Below, in pieces: positions 39,769-49,162 of a stretch of DNA of 64,000 nt. The stretch covers positions 1 to 64,000 of the forward strand of contig LNEW01000075.1 of assembly GCA_001464375.1 (NCBI GenBank). Direction: 5' to 3'. Origin of the DNA: Rhodospirillales bacterium Ga0074136 (GTDB lineage: Bacteria > Pseudomonadota > Alphaproteobacteria > Acetobacterales > Acetobacteraceae). Both the position numbers and the translations under genes were made by a program. Numbering within the stretch: position 1 is the first letter of the stretch; every line of letters begins with the position of its first letter. Under the pieces are notes generated by a model, which was given only the letters and a program-made list of their open reading frames with translations, did no database searches and was not told the origin of the DNA.

Positions 39769-40602
39769 TCAGCGCACCAGGCCGCTCGGCTTCGGCGTGG
39801 CGCCGACATTCCCGGCGGAGCGTCCCGCATCGACCGGCAGGGTCACGCCCGTGATCCAGCGCGCCGCCGGCGATGCCAGGAAGCACGCCGCCTCCGCCAC
39901 ATCCCAGGCGGAGCCTTCGATCTTCAGCAGCCCCGCATTCGCCCGCTGCTCGCGCAATTCGTCCGACATGCCGCGCGACGCCACCATGGGCGTGTAGACA
40001 TAGCCGGGCGCGACGGCATTCACGCGCACCAGGTCTCCGCCATGATGCGCCGCCATGGCACGCGTCATCTGCACGATGGCACCCTTGGTGGTGGCATAGA
40101 GCAGTCCCGGATGCCCGCCCTGCAGCCCGGCGATCGACGCCAGGTTCACGATCGCGCCGGCGCCCTGCCTGCGCATTTCCGGCACGGCGAACTTCGCCAT
40201 CAGCATCACCGACTTCACGTTCACCTGCATCGCGTGGTCCCAGGCGGTCTCGTCCACGGCGGTCGCGTCGCCGGGCGGGCCGCTGATGCCGACATTGTTG
40301 ACCAGGATGTCCACGCGGCCCCACAGGCGCACCGCCTCGGCGACCGCGGCGGCGCAATCGGCGGATTTCGAGACGTCACAGACCGCGCTGGCGCAGGTGC
40401 CGCCCTCGGCACGGATCATCTCCTCGGTGCCCTTCAGCCAGCCGAGCTCGACATCCAGCAGCAGCACGCGCGCGCCGCGACGGGCCAGCAGCGCCGCGAT
40501 GGCGCGCCCGTTGCCGATGGTGGTGGTGCCGGTGCCGGGGTCGCGCGACCCGGCGCCGGTGACGATGGCGACGCGACCATCGAAACGCGTGTTGTCCTGC
40601 AT
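39769..40602 (-). CDS. SDR family oxidoreductase
   Basis: AIVTGAGSRDPGTGTTTIGNGRAIAALLARRGARVLLLDVE, NNVGISGP, YATTKGAIVQMTRAMA. Confidence 0.9.
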   Translation of the reverse strand: MQDNTRFDGRVAIVTGAGSRDPGTGTTTIGNGRAIAALLARRGARVLLLDVELGWLKGTEEMIRAEGGTCASAVCDVSKSADCAAAVAEAVRLWGRVDILVNNVGISGPPGDATAVDETAWDHAMQVNVKSVMLMAKFAVPEMRRQGAGAIVNLASIAGLQGGHPGLLYATTKGAIVQMTRAMAAHHGGDLVRVNAVAPGYVYTPMVASRGMSDELREQRANAGLLKIEGSAWDVAEAACFLASPAARWITGVTLPVDAGRSAGNVGATPKPSGLVR

Positions 40603-40700
40603 GTGTCGTTCCCTCCGATGCCGCCAGCCTGCACCGGGTTGGCGGGGTTAGGAAGCCAGGGACGGTTGCGCGCGGCGCGAAGCGGGACCACCTCCGGGCC

Positions 40701-41816
40701 ATGATCCGCCGCACCCTTCTTGCCCTCACGCTCCTCGCCGCGCCGGCCGCGGCGCAGCAGGCGCCCATCGCCTCGGAACGCGCGACGTTCCGCGTGACCA
40801 CCGTCGCGCAGGGGCTTGAGCACCCCTGGGGCGCGGCCTTCCTGCCGGACGGGTCGATGCTGGTCACCGAACGGCCCGGCCGGCTGCGGCGGATCGGCAC
40901 GGATGGGCGGGTCTCGCCGCCATTGGCCGGCGTGCCGCAGGTCGAGGCCGGCGGCCAGGGCGGGCTGCTGGACGTGGCGCTGGCGCCGGATTTCGCCCGC
41001 ACGCGGGAGATCTTCCTGTGCCAGGCCGCTTCGGTGGAGGGCGGTGCGTTGACGCGGCTGGTGACTGCGCGGTTGTCACCCGCCGGTGATGCGCTGACGG
41101 GCCTGCGCCGGATACTGGATGCGACGCCGGCGCAGTCCTTCGGCCGGCTGCACTATGGCTGCCGCATCGCCTTCGGGCGCGACGGGCATCTGTATCTCTC
41201 GACGGGCGAGCGCAACGAACGGGCGCGCGCGCAACGCATGGACGACCTGGCCGGCAAGGTGATCCGCCTGACGCGCGATGGCCGCGTGCCGGCGGACAAT
41301 CCCTTCGTCGGGCAGCAGGGCGTGCGGCCGGAGATCTGGTCCTACGGCCATCGTCATCCGCAGGGGCTCGCGGTGAATCCGTGGACCGGCAGCCTGTGGG
41401 AGGCCGAGTTCGGCCCACGCGGCGGCGATGAGATCAACGTGATCCAGCGTGGCGCCAATTTCGGCTGGCCCGTGGTCAGCCACGGGCGTGAGTATTGGGG
41501 GCCGCGGATTTCGCGCGATACCGCGGCACCGAACATCGCCGAGCCGGCGCATGTGTGGGTGCCGTCCGTCAGCCCGTCCGGCATCGCTTTCTACGACGGC
41601 GCGGCGTTTCCGGGCTGGCAGCGCAGCCTGTTCGTCGCCGCGCTGAACACGCCCGGGCTGGTGCGGCTGACGACGGAGGGCGACCGCGTGACCGGGGAGG
41701 AGCGGCTGCTCTGGGGCCAGGCGCGGCTGCGCAACGTGGTGGTCGGCCCCGATGGGCGCGTGTATCTCCTGACGGATTCGCCACAGGGTGCGGTGCTGCG
41801 GCTGGATCCCGCCTGA
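40701..41816 (+). CDS. PQQ-dependent sugar dehydrogenase (soluble, secreted)
   Basis: LEHPWGAAFLPDGSMLVTERPGRLRRI, GHRHPQGLAVNPWTGSLWEAEFGPRGGDEIN. Confidence 0.92.
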   Translation: MIRRTLLALTLLAAPAAAQQAPIASERATFRVTTVAQGLEHPWGAAFLPDGSMLVTERPGRLRRIGTDGRVSPPLAGVPQVEAGGQGGLLDVALAPDFARTREIFLCQAASVEGGALTRLVTARLSPAGDALTGLRRILDATPAQSFGRLHYGCRIAFGRDGHLYLSTGERNERARAQRMDDLAGKVIRLTRDGRVPADNPFVGQQGVRPEIWSYGHRHPQGLAVNPWTGSLWEAEFGPRGGDEINVIQRGANFGWPVVSHGREYWGPRISRDTAAPNIAEPAHVWVPSVSPSGIAFYDGAAFPGWQRSLFVAALNTPGLVRLTTEGDRVTGEERLLWGQARLRNVVVGPDGRVYLLTDSPQGAVLRLDPA

Positions 41817-41855
41817 CGCTGGCGGCGGGGCCTGCGCGCCTCGTGATGGTGCGGA

Positions 41856-42659
41856 TCAGCGCCCCTCGAAGGACGGCGCGCGCTTCTCCAGCATGGAATC
41901 CACCGCCTCGCGATGGTCGCGCGTGCCGTGCGCCAGCGCCTGGTAGGCGGCGGACATCTCAAGCAGCGTCGACAGGCGCATGTGCTGGCTTTCGCGCAGC
42001 AGCCGCTTGGTCAGGCGCACCGCCTGCGGCGGGTTGACCGCGATGCGCGCCGCCATCTCCCGCGCGGCGGCCATCAGCGCGTCGGGTGCGACCACCTTCG
42101 ACACCAGGCCGCAGGCCAGCGCCTCCGCCGGCGTGATGGCATCGCCGGTCAGCGACATCTCCAGCGCCTTCGACATCCCCACCACCTTCGGCAGCAGGTA
42201 GGCGCCGCCATCGCCGGGCACGATGCCGACCTTCACGAAGGATTCCGCGAAGCGCGCGGTCTCGGAGGCGATGCGGATGTCGCACATGCAGGCGAGGTCG
42301 AGCCCCGCGCCGATCGCCGGGCCGTTGATCGCGGCGATGGTCGGCACGTCCATCTCGTACAGTGCCAACGGGATCATCTGGATGCCGAAGCGATAGGATT
42401 CGCGGACCTCGGCACCCGTCTCCCCGCGCGTGATGCCGGTCTTGTCGCGCATGCCCTTGAGGTCGCCGCCGGCGCAGAAGGACGAACCGGCGCCGGTCAC
42501 GATCACCACGCGCACATCCGGGTCGCGGTTCAGCGCGCGGCAGGCATCCGCCACCTCGGCGCATTCCGCCGCGTTCGAGATCGCGTTGCGCTTCTCCGGT
42601 CGGTTCAGCGTGAGGGTGACGATGTGGCCGTCGCGCTCGGTCTTCAGGAAGTCGGTCAT
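41856..42659 (-). CDS. Enoyl-CoA hydratase/crotonase family protein
   Basis: LNRPEKRNAIS, SSFCAGGDLKGM, AAINGPAIGAGLDLACMCDIRIAS. Confidence 0.93.
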   Translation of the reverse strand: MTDFLKTERDGHIVTLTLNRPEKRNAISNAAECAEVADACRALNRDPDVRVVIVTGAGSSFCAGGDLKGMRDKTGITRGETGAEVRESYRFGIQMIPLALYEMDVPTIAAINGPAIGAGLDLACMCDIRIASETARFAESFVKVGIVPGDGGAYLLPKVVGMSKALEMSLTGDAITPAEALACGLVSKVVAPDALMAAAREMAARIAVNPPQAVRLTKRLLRESQHMRLSTLLEMSAAYQALAHGTRDHREAVDSMLEKRAPSFEGR

Positions 42660-43666
42660 GCGGAAGGGTCCTGGTCGCGGGAGGTGAGGAAGGTCCAGAG
42701 CGGGCCGGGTGCCGATTGGACAAGCGCGCCGATGCGGGCGGACCAGAAGCGTTCGGAGCCGCCTTCCTCGCGCCAGGACCACAGCCGGCGCGTCAGGTGA
42801 TGCAGCGCGTGTTCCTCGGTGATGCCCATGGCCGCAAGGACCTGGTGCGCGATGGCGGCACCCTTCGCGGCGGCCTCGCCTGCCGTGACCTTGGCGCAGC
42901 CGATCTCGAAGGCGGCGTCGGCGATGCCGCGCGCCTCGGCGGCGCGCGCGGCGGCCGCGGCGGCGACGGAGACCGCCGAGGTTTCCGCCGCGAAGACCGC
43001 GAGCTGCTGCTGCAGCGCCTGGAAGCGCCCGATCGGGCGGCCGAACTGTTTGCGCGTGTTCGCGTGGTCCACCGCCAGCGCCAGCGCGCCCTGCATCGCG
43101 CCGGCGATCTGCGCGGAGCGCAGCAGCGCGGTCAGCGCGCGCGCGGCGTCGTTGCCCCAGGCGTTGGGCAGCGTTCCCTCGGCGATCGGCGCGCTGGTGC
43201 CGGCCAGCGTGTCGCGGGGTTCGCGCGCGATATTGCTGCCCTGCGTCCAGTGCTGCGCCGCGGCGGCGTGCAGCGCGACGCGCGCGCCATCCACGATCAC
43301 GACATGCGCGGCGTGACGCCCCCACGGGACGGGCGCGCCTGCGGCCGCGAAGCTCAGCAGGCCCGGCGGGGCGTCGATGCCGGCGGCGGCCAAGAGCGCC
43401 GCCGCACCGATCCCTTCCGCCAGCGGCACCGGTGCGCCGGCGCGGCCCAGGGCTTCCAGCAGCGGCATGACATCCGGCAGGCCGAGCCCGGCGCCACCGC
43501 GCGCCTCCGGCACCAGCGCACCGCCAAGGCCGAGCGCATCGAGCGCGTCCCACGCCGCGCGCGGGAATTCTCCGGCTTCGAGCGCACGCAAGGTCGCCAC
43601 ATCCGCCGCATCCGCCAGCGCGCGCGTGGCCTGGTCCGCGAGTTCCGCGGCGATCGACGTGTCCAT
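42656..43666 (-). CDS. Acyl-CoA dehydrogenase family protein
   Basis: NTRKQFGRPIGRFQALQQQLA, GITEEHALHHLTRRLWSW; 4-nt overlap with downstream crotonase. Confidence 0.9.
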   Translation of the reverse strand: MDTSIAAELADQATRALADAADVATLRALEAGEFPRAAWDALDALGLGGALVPEARGGAGLGLPDVMPLLEALGRAGAPVPLAEGIGAAALLAAAGIDAPPGLLSFAAAGAPVPWGRHAAHVVIVDGARVALHAAAAQHWTQGSNIAREPRDTLAGTSAPIAEGTLPNAWGNDAARALTALLRSAQIAGAMQGALALAVDHANTRKQFGRPIGRFQALQQQLAVFAAETSAVSVAAAAAARAAEARGIADAAFEIGCAKVTAGEAAAKGAAIAHQVLAAMGITEEHALHHLTRRLWSWREEGGSERFWSARIGALVQSAPGPLWTFLTSRDQDPSA

Positions 43667-44832
43667 CAGCGCAGCCCCAATTCGCGCGCGATGATGCCAC
43701 GCATGATCTCCCGCGTGCCGCCGCGCAGCGAGAAGGTCGGTGTGATCTGCGTCAGGTAGTCGTGCATGCGGCGCATCGGCTCGGGCATGGTGTCCACGTC
43801 GCGCAGCGCGCGCATCGCGCCCGGCAGCGCCTGTTCGAAGTCGTTGCCGAGGTCCTTCACCAGGGCGGCCTGGCGCACCGGGTCGGCGCCATCCTGCAGC
43901 ATGCCGGCAATGGCGGTGGACATGGCGCGCAGGGTCCACAACCGCGCCACCTCGCGCCCCAGCGCGGGTGCCGCCACGGCGTCGTCGCGCAGCGCGTCCA
44001 GCGACGATTCCAGCAGCGGATGGGACGACATGTAGCGGTCCGGCCCGCTGCGCTCGAAGGCGAGTTCCGACGTGGCCTGCGCCCAGCCCGCGCCTTCCTG
44101 GCCGACCAGCGCGTCCTCGGGCAGGCGGACGTCGTCGAAGGTGATTTCGTTGAAGCCCTGCTCGCCGACCAGGTCGCGGATCGGGCGGATGGTCACGCCC
44201 GGCGCGCGCAGATCCACCAGCACCTGCGACAGGCCCTGGTGCTTCGATCCGCCTTCCGGCGCGGGGGATGTGCGCACCAGCGCGATCATCCAGTCACACA
44301 GGTGACCGAAGGTCGTCCAGATCTTGCGTCCGTTGAGCAGCCAGCCGCCCTCGATGCGGTCGGCGCGCGTGCGCAGGGAGGCGAGGTCGGATCCGGAATC
44401 CGGTTCCGACAATCCGATGCAGAAGGCGAGGTCGCCGCGTGCGATGCCCGGCAGGAATCGTTCGCGCTGCGCCTGCGTGCCCAGGCGCAGGATCAGCGGG
44501 CCGGACTGCCGGTCGCCGATCCAGTGCGCGCCGACCGGCGCGCCGGCGGCGAGCATCTCCTCCAGCACGATGTTACGGTCGAGGAAGCTGCGTTCGGCCC
44601 CGCCGTATTGCTTCGGCCAGCACATGCCGATCCAGCCGCGGGCGCCCACTGCGCGGGTGAAGTCGCGGTCGAAACCCATCCAGGACCGGGCGCGTATTTC
44701 GGGCGTCCAGCGATGGTCGTGCTCCGCGATGAAGGCACGCACCTCCGCGCGCAACGCGGCGGCACCGGGCGGCGGATCCCTGAGGTCAAATCGCAATCCG
44801 GTCATGCCTGTCGATGCTCCCTTGGCGGTCAA
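43666..44832 (-). CDS. Acyl-CoA dehydrogenase family protein
   Basis: CWPKQYGGAERSFLDRNIVLEEML, LSEPDSGSDLASLRTRADR, GREIMRGIIARELGLR-type C-terminus. Confidence 0.92.
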   Translation of the reverse strand: MTAKGASTGMTGLRFDLRDPPPGAAALRAEVRAFIAEHDHRWTPEIRARSWMGFDRDFTRAVGARGWIGMCWPKQYGGAERSFLDRNIVLEEMLAAGAPVGAHWIGDRQSGPLILRLGTQAQRERFLPGIARGDLAFCIGLSEPDSGSDLASLRTRADRIEGGWLLNGRKIWTTFGHLCDWMIALVRTSPAPEGGSKHQGLSQVLVDLRAPGVTIRPIRDLVGEQGFNEITFDDVRLPEDALVGQEGAGWAQATSELAFERSGPDRYMSSHPLLESSLDALRDDAVAAPALGREVARLWTLRAMSTAIAGMLQDGADPVRQAALVKDLGNDFEQALPGAMRALRDVDTMPEPMRRMHDYLTQITPTFSLRGGTREIMRGIIARELGLR

Positions 44833-44868
44833 TGCCCAACGGCCAGAAACAGGAGGGGGTTACCGCTG

Positions 44869-46077
44869 TCAGACAACGCCCGCCGCCCGTGCCGCCGCGA
44901 TCTCCGCCGCATCCATCCCCGCGAATTCCGCCAGCACCGCATCGGTATCCCCGCCCGGCGCGGGAATGCCGTGCCGATAGCTCACCGGTGTCGCGCCCAT
45001 CCGCAGCGGAGACCCCGGCACGCGCACCGTGCCGCCGGCGTGATGCGGCACTTCCACGATCATGCCGCGCGCCTGCACATGTGGGTCGGCCTCGACGTCG
45101 CGTGCCGTGTTGATGGGGCCGCTGGTGATCTTCGCCGCCTCCAGCCGCGCGAGCCATTCGGCGCGCGGGCGCGTGCGCAGCAGGGTGCGCATGCGGTCGA
45201 GCAGCGCCGCGCGATGTTCGGACCGGTCCCGCGCGCGCTTGAAGCGCGGGTCTTCCGCCCATTCCGGGTGGCCGAGCGCATCGGCCAGGCGGATGAATTC
45301 CCGGTCGTTCAGCACGCCGATGACGAATTTCGAATCCGACCCGTCGAAGACCCCGTAGGGCACCGCGACCGGGCTGTCGTTGCCGCTGCGCGGAAAGATG
45401 TGCCCGGCATTCAGCCAGGACGACATCGGCGCCTGCATCAGCGACATCATGGTCTCGAGCAACGAGACCTCGATCGCCTGGCCCTCGCCGGTCGCGTCGC
45501 GATGGCGCAGCGCGGCCAGGATGGCGACGGTGGCGGCGAAGCCGGTGAACATGTCGGCCACCGGCACGCCGACGCGCTGCGGCCCACCGCCCGGCGTGCC
45601 GTCGGCCTCGCCGGTCACTTCCATCAGCCCCGCCATGGCCTGCGCCACGAAATCGTAGCCCGAGCGACCGGCATAGGGCCCGTCCTGGCCGAAGCCGGTG
45701 ATGGAGCAGTAGATCAGGCGGGGGTTAACGGCGCGCAGGTCGGTATGGGACAGGCCGTAGCGCGCCAGCGTCCCGGTGCGGAAATTCTCGATCAGCACAT
45801 CGGCGCGCCCGGCCATGCGCTTCAGGATCGCAGCACCCTCCGGCTTCGCGAAATCCACCGACACGGACCGCTTGTTGCGGTTCAGCGCGACGAAATAGGT
45901 GCTGTCGTCGCTGCCCGGCACGAAGGGCGGGCCCAGCGCGCGCAGGTCGTCGCCGTCGCCATGGCGTTCCACCTTGGCGATGTCGGCGCCGAGGTCGCCC
46001 AGCATCTGCGCGCAGAGCGGCCCCGCCACGACCCGCGTCAGGTCCACCACGCGCAGGCCATCCAGCGCCCCGGCCAT
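44869..46077 (-). CDS. CaiB/BaiF family CoA transferase
   Basis: GLRVVDLTRVVAGPLCAQMLGDLGADIAKVE, LNRNKRSVSVDF, NFRTGTLARYGL. Confidence 0.95.
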   Translation of the reverse strand: MAGALDGLRVVDLTRVVAGPLCAQMLGDLGADIAKVERHGDGDDLRALGPPFVPGSDDSTYFVALNRNKRSVSVDFAKPEGAAILKRMAGRADVLIENFRTGTLARYGLSHTDLRAVNPRLIYCSITGFGQDGPYAGRSGYDFVAQAMAGLMEVTGEADGTPGGGPQRVGVPVADMFTGFAATVAILAALRHRDATGEGQAIEVSLLETMMSLMQAPMSSWLNAGHIFPRSGNDSPVAVPYGVFDGSDSKFVIGVLNDREFIRLADALGHPEWAEDPRFKRARDRSEHRAALLDRMRTLLRTRPRAEWLARLEAAKITSGPINTARDVEADPHVQARGMIVEVPHHAGGTVRVPGSPLRMGATPVSYRHGIPAPGGDTDAVLAEFAGMDAAEIAAARAAGVV

Positions 46078-46252
46078 GCATCCTCCGATTCCTCAACGGG
46101 GCCCAGGGTGGCGCAGGACGGGCGGTGGGGAAAGCCCGGCGGGACGGGGGAGGGGTTTGCTGGCGTCGTGCAAACGCCGCGGACAGGTAGCACGCCCAGG
46201 ACAGCGCCGCGGCGGTGGACGCCATGGTATCTTCCGTGCTGCCGTTGCCGTC

Positions 46253-46969
46253 ATGAAACGCATCCTGCTCGCGGCCCTGGTGCTGCTGCCGTTGCCCGCC
46301 CTGGCGCAACCGTCCTTCGACTGCGCCCGCGCCCGCGCCTGGGACGAACGCGTGATCTGCGCCCAGGCCGATTTGGCGGAGCTGGACCGCCGCATCGCCG
46401 CCGCGTGGCGCGCCGCAACGGAACGCGCGACCCCGGAGCAGCGCGCGAGGCTGCAGAGCGAACAGCGCGCCTGGCTGGCGGAGCGCCGCGCCTGCGAAGG
46501 CCCCGCGGCGCGCGAGGCGCAATCCTGCGTCCGCCGCGCCATGCGTGCCCGTGCGCGTGACCTGGAGGCCGCGGTGGCGGGGGGCGGTTCCGGGACCAGC
46601 AGCTCGGGCGCGCCGGCCGAGCCCGCCAAGCCGCCGCCCGCCGCCGTAGCGCCGGCCGCCGCGCTGGGCGCGGTGAACTGCCCAGCCACGACGGGCTGGG
46701 CGGCGCTGCGGATCTGCACCACGCCGGGCATGCGGGAACTGGATGCCGCGGTGGTGCGCGATGCCGTGGCGGCGCGCGCCCGCTTCGCCAGTCAGCCCGC
46801 CGCGCTGAGCGAGATCGAGGCGCTGCTGACCCGCTACCTGGCCGAGCGCGAGGGCTGCGGCCGCGCGCCCGGCCGCGTTCCGGTCGACTGCCTGCAGGAG
46901 ACGATGGAGGAGGTGCGGGCCGAACTGCGCCGCCGCGCGCCCCCCGCGCCGGCGCCGCGCGCGGGTTGA
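46253..46969 (+). CDS. Secreted LprI-like (lysozyme inhibitor LprI family) protein, two domains
   Basis: Signal peptide; FDCARARAWDERVICAQADLAELDRRIAAAWR...QRAWLAERRAC and a second VNCPATTGWAALRICTTPGMRELDAAV repeat. Confidence 0.75.
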   Translation: MKRILLAALVLLPLPALAQPSFDCARARAWDERVICAQADLAELDRRIAAAWRAATERATPEQRARLQSEQRAWLAERRACEGPAAREAQSCVRRAMRARARDLEAAVAGGGSGTSSSGAPAEPAKPPPAAVAPAAALGAVNCPATTGWAALRICTTPGMRELDAAVVRDAVAARARFASQPAALSEIEALLTRYLAEREGCGRAPGRVPVDCLQETMEEVRAELRRRAPPAPAPRAG

Positions 46970-47075
46970 CCCGCGCGTCCCTTCCGCCGGCGCTGGTCCT
47001 GGTGGTTCCGCTTCCATCGTACCACCAAGCCGGAGAGCAGCATGATCCGGGGGCGGTGCTCAACGCCGCGTGCAG

Positions 47076-48689
47076 TCAGTCCGGTGCGGCGATGCCGCGG
47101 CGCAGCTCGAATTTCTGGATCTTGCCGGTCGCGGTCTTGGGCAGCGGGCCGAAGGTGACGTGGCGTGGCGCCTTGAAATGCGCCAGGTGCGTGCGGCAAT
47201 GCGCGATGATGTCGGCCGCCGCGGTGTTGGCGCCTGGCTTCAGCGTCACGAAGGCGTGCGGCACCTCGCCCCATTTCGCGTCCGGCTGCGCGACGACGGC
47301 GGCTTCCATCACGTCGGGGTGGCGGTACAGCGCCTCCTCGACTTCGAGGGAGGAAATGTTCTCGCCGCCGGAGATGACGATGTCCTTGGCGCGGTCCTTG
47401 ACCTCGATGTAGCCGTCGGGGTGCAGCACGCCGAGATCGCCGGTGCGGAACCACCCGTCCACGAAGGCGGCGGCGTTCGCGCGCGGATTGCGCAGGTAGC
47501 CCTTCATCACCGTATTGCCGCGCAGTGCGATCTCGCCGAGCGTCGCGCCATCGGGTGGCACGCGCGCGCCGGTCTCCTGGTCGACCACCGTGGCGTCCTC
47601 GAGCGTGGGTAGCGGCACGCCCTGGCGCGCCATGAAGGCGGCCCTGCCGGCCAGGTCGAGAGACGCGAGTTCCGGCTGCCAGGCACACAGCAGCGAAGGC
47701 CCGTAGCACTCCGTCAGGCCGTACAGGTGCGTGACCTCGAAGCCCAGGCGCTCCATCGCCGCGATCACCGGCGAGGGCGGCGCGGCGCCGCCGGTGGCGA
47801 TGCCGACACGGTGGGAAAAGCTTCGCCGCTGGTCCTCGGGCGCGTGGATCAACATGGTCAACACGACCGGGGCGGCGCACAGGTGCGTGACGCTGTGTTC
47901 GGCGACCAGGGCGAAGATGCGCGCCGGTTCGACCCGACGCAGGCAGACATGCGTGCCGCCCTGCAGGGTGACCGCCCAGGTATAGGTCCAGCCATTGCAG
48001 TGGAACATCGGCAGCGTCCAGAGATAGACGCTCTGCGCGTTGAGCCCGAAGGCCAGCGCATTGCCGCAGGCGTTCAGGTAGGCGCCGCGATGGTGCACCA
48101 CGACACCCTTCGGATCGCCCGTGGTGCCGGAGGTGTAGGACAACGAGATCGCCGCCCATTCATCCGGCGGCGGCTGCACGGGGAAGCCAGGGTCGCCGGT
48201 CGCGAGGAAGGCCTCATAGGCTGTGGCGTCGATCGCCGCGCCGCCCGGGCCTTCCGGATCGTCCACGACCACGAGGCGGGGGGCGTTCGCGACGCCGTCC
48301 AGCGCGGCAGCCACCAGCGCGGCGAATTCGCGATCCAGCAGCAGCACCCGCGCGCCGGAATGGTCGAGGATGAAGCGCACCGTCGGCGCATCGAGGCGCG
48401 TGTTCACCGGGCACAGCACGGCATGCGCCATGGGCACCGCCATGTGCGCCTCGAGCATCTCCGGGGTGTTCGGCAACAGCGCGGCGACCACATCGCCGGG
48501 CGCCACGCCGGCGCGTCGCAGCGCGGAGGCGAGGCGCCGGCTGCGGTCCAGGTACTGCGCGTAGGTCACGCGCCGCGCGCCATGGATGATGGCGGTACGG
48601 CCGGGCCACACGCGCGCCGCGCGCGCCAGGAACGATACCGGCGAGAGCGCGACGTGGTTCGCCGCCGATTTCGGCAGGTCGTCGTCCAT
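47076..48689 (-). CDS. AMP-dependent acyl-CoA synthetase/ligase (LvaE-like)
   Basis: ISLSYTSGTTGDPKGVVVHHRGAYLN, GYIEVKDRAKDIVISGGENISSLEVEEAL, KTATGKIQKFELR. Confidence 0.95.
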   Translation of the reverse strand: MDDDLPKSAANHVALSPVSFLARAARVWPGRTAIIHGARRVTYAQYLDRSRRLASALRRAGVAPGDVVAALLPNTPEMLEAHMAVPMAHAVLCPVNTRLDAPTVRFILDHSGARVLLLDREFAALVAAALDGVANAPRLVVVDDPEGPGGAAIDATAYEAFLATGDPGFPVQPPPDEWAAISLSYTSGTTGDPKGVVVHHRGAYLNACGNALAFGLNAQSVYLWTLPMFHCNGWTYTWAVTLQGGTHVCLRRVEPARIFALVAEHSVTHLCAAPVVLTMLIHAPEDQRRSFSHRVGIATGGAAPPSPVIAAMERLGFEVTHLYGLTECYGPSLLCAWQPELASLDLAGRAAFMARQGVPLPTLEDATVVDQETGARVPPDGATLGEIALRGNTVMKGYLRNPRANAAAFVDGWFRTGDLGVLHPDGYIEVKDRAKDIVISGGENISSLEVEEALYRHPDVMEAAVVAQPDAKWGEVPHAFVTLKPGANTAAADIIAHCRTHLAHFKAPRHVTFGPLPKTATGKIQKFELRRGIAAPD

Positions 48690-48694
48690 CGCCG

Positions 48695-49162
48695 TCAGCC
48701 CTTGGCCAGCGCGCGCGGGGCGCTGACGGCGCAGCGCGCGCGTGTCAGCGCGTCGAGCAGTGCGGCGGCGTGCGCATGGCCTGGCGTGCCGCGGTCGAAG
48801 CCCCCGGCCCGGATCGTCGCGGCGTAGGCGCGCGGGTCGCCGCCCATGCCGGCCAGCACGGCGCTTTGCCAGGCGGGGCTCTGCGCCGCTTCGCGCTCGG
48901 CGATCGCGATGGCGTTCGCCACCATGCGCGCGGCAAAGACCTTCGAGGGCGGAAGCTGGGGAAGCAGGTCGTTCAGCAGGGTTTCGCGCGGCGTGCGCAT
49001 GTCGCGATTCTGCGCCCCGTCCGGGGCGGCGATAATCAAGGCAGTCGCTGCCATCTGCGCGACGTGGCGCAGTTCGGCCGGCAGCGCGGGCAGCAATTCG
49101 TTCAGCAGCACGTCCCGCGCGGTGGCCAGCAGGTCCTCGGCACCTGGTTCCTCACGCAGCAT
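48695..49162 (-). CDS. DUF6285-like protein (LvaB-like accessory)
   Basis: 155 aa between ligase and APH kinase; ARDVLLNELLPALPAELRHVAQMAATALIIAAP. Confidence 0.65.
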   Translation of the reverse strand: MLREEPGAEDLLATARDVLLNELLPALPAELRHVAQMAATALIIAAPDGAQNRDMRTPRETLLNDLLPQLPPSKVFAARMVANAIAIAEREAAQSPAWQSAVLAGMGGDPRAYAATIRAGGFDRGTPGHAHAAALLDALTRARCAVSAPRALAKG

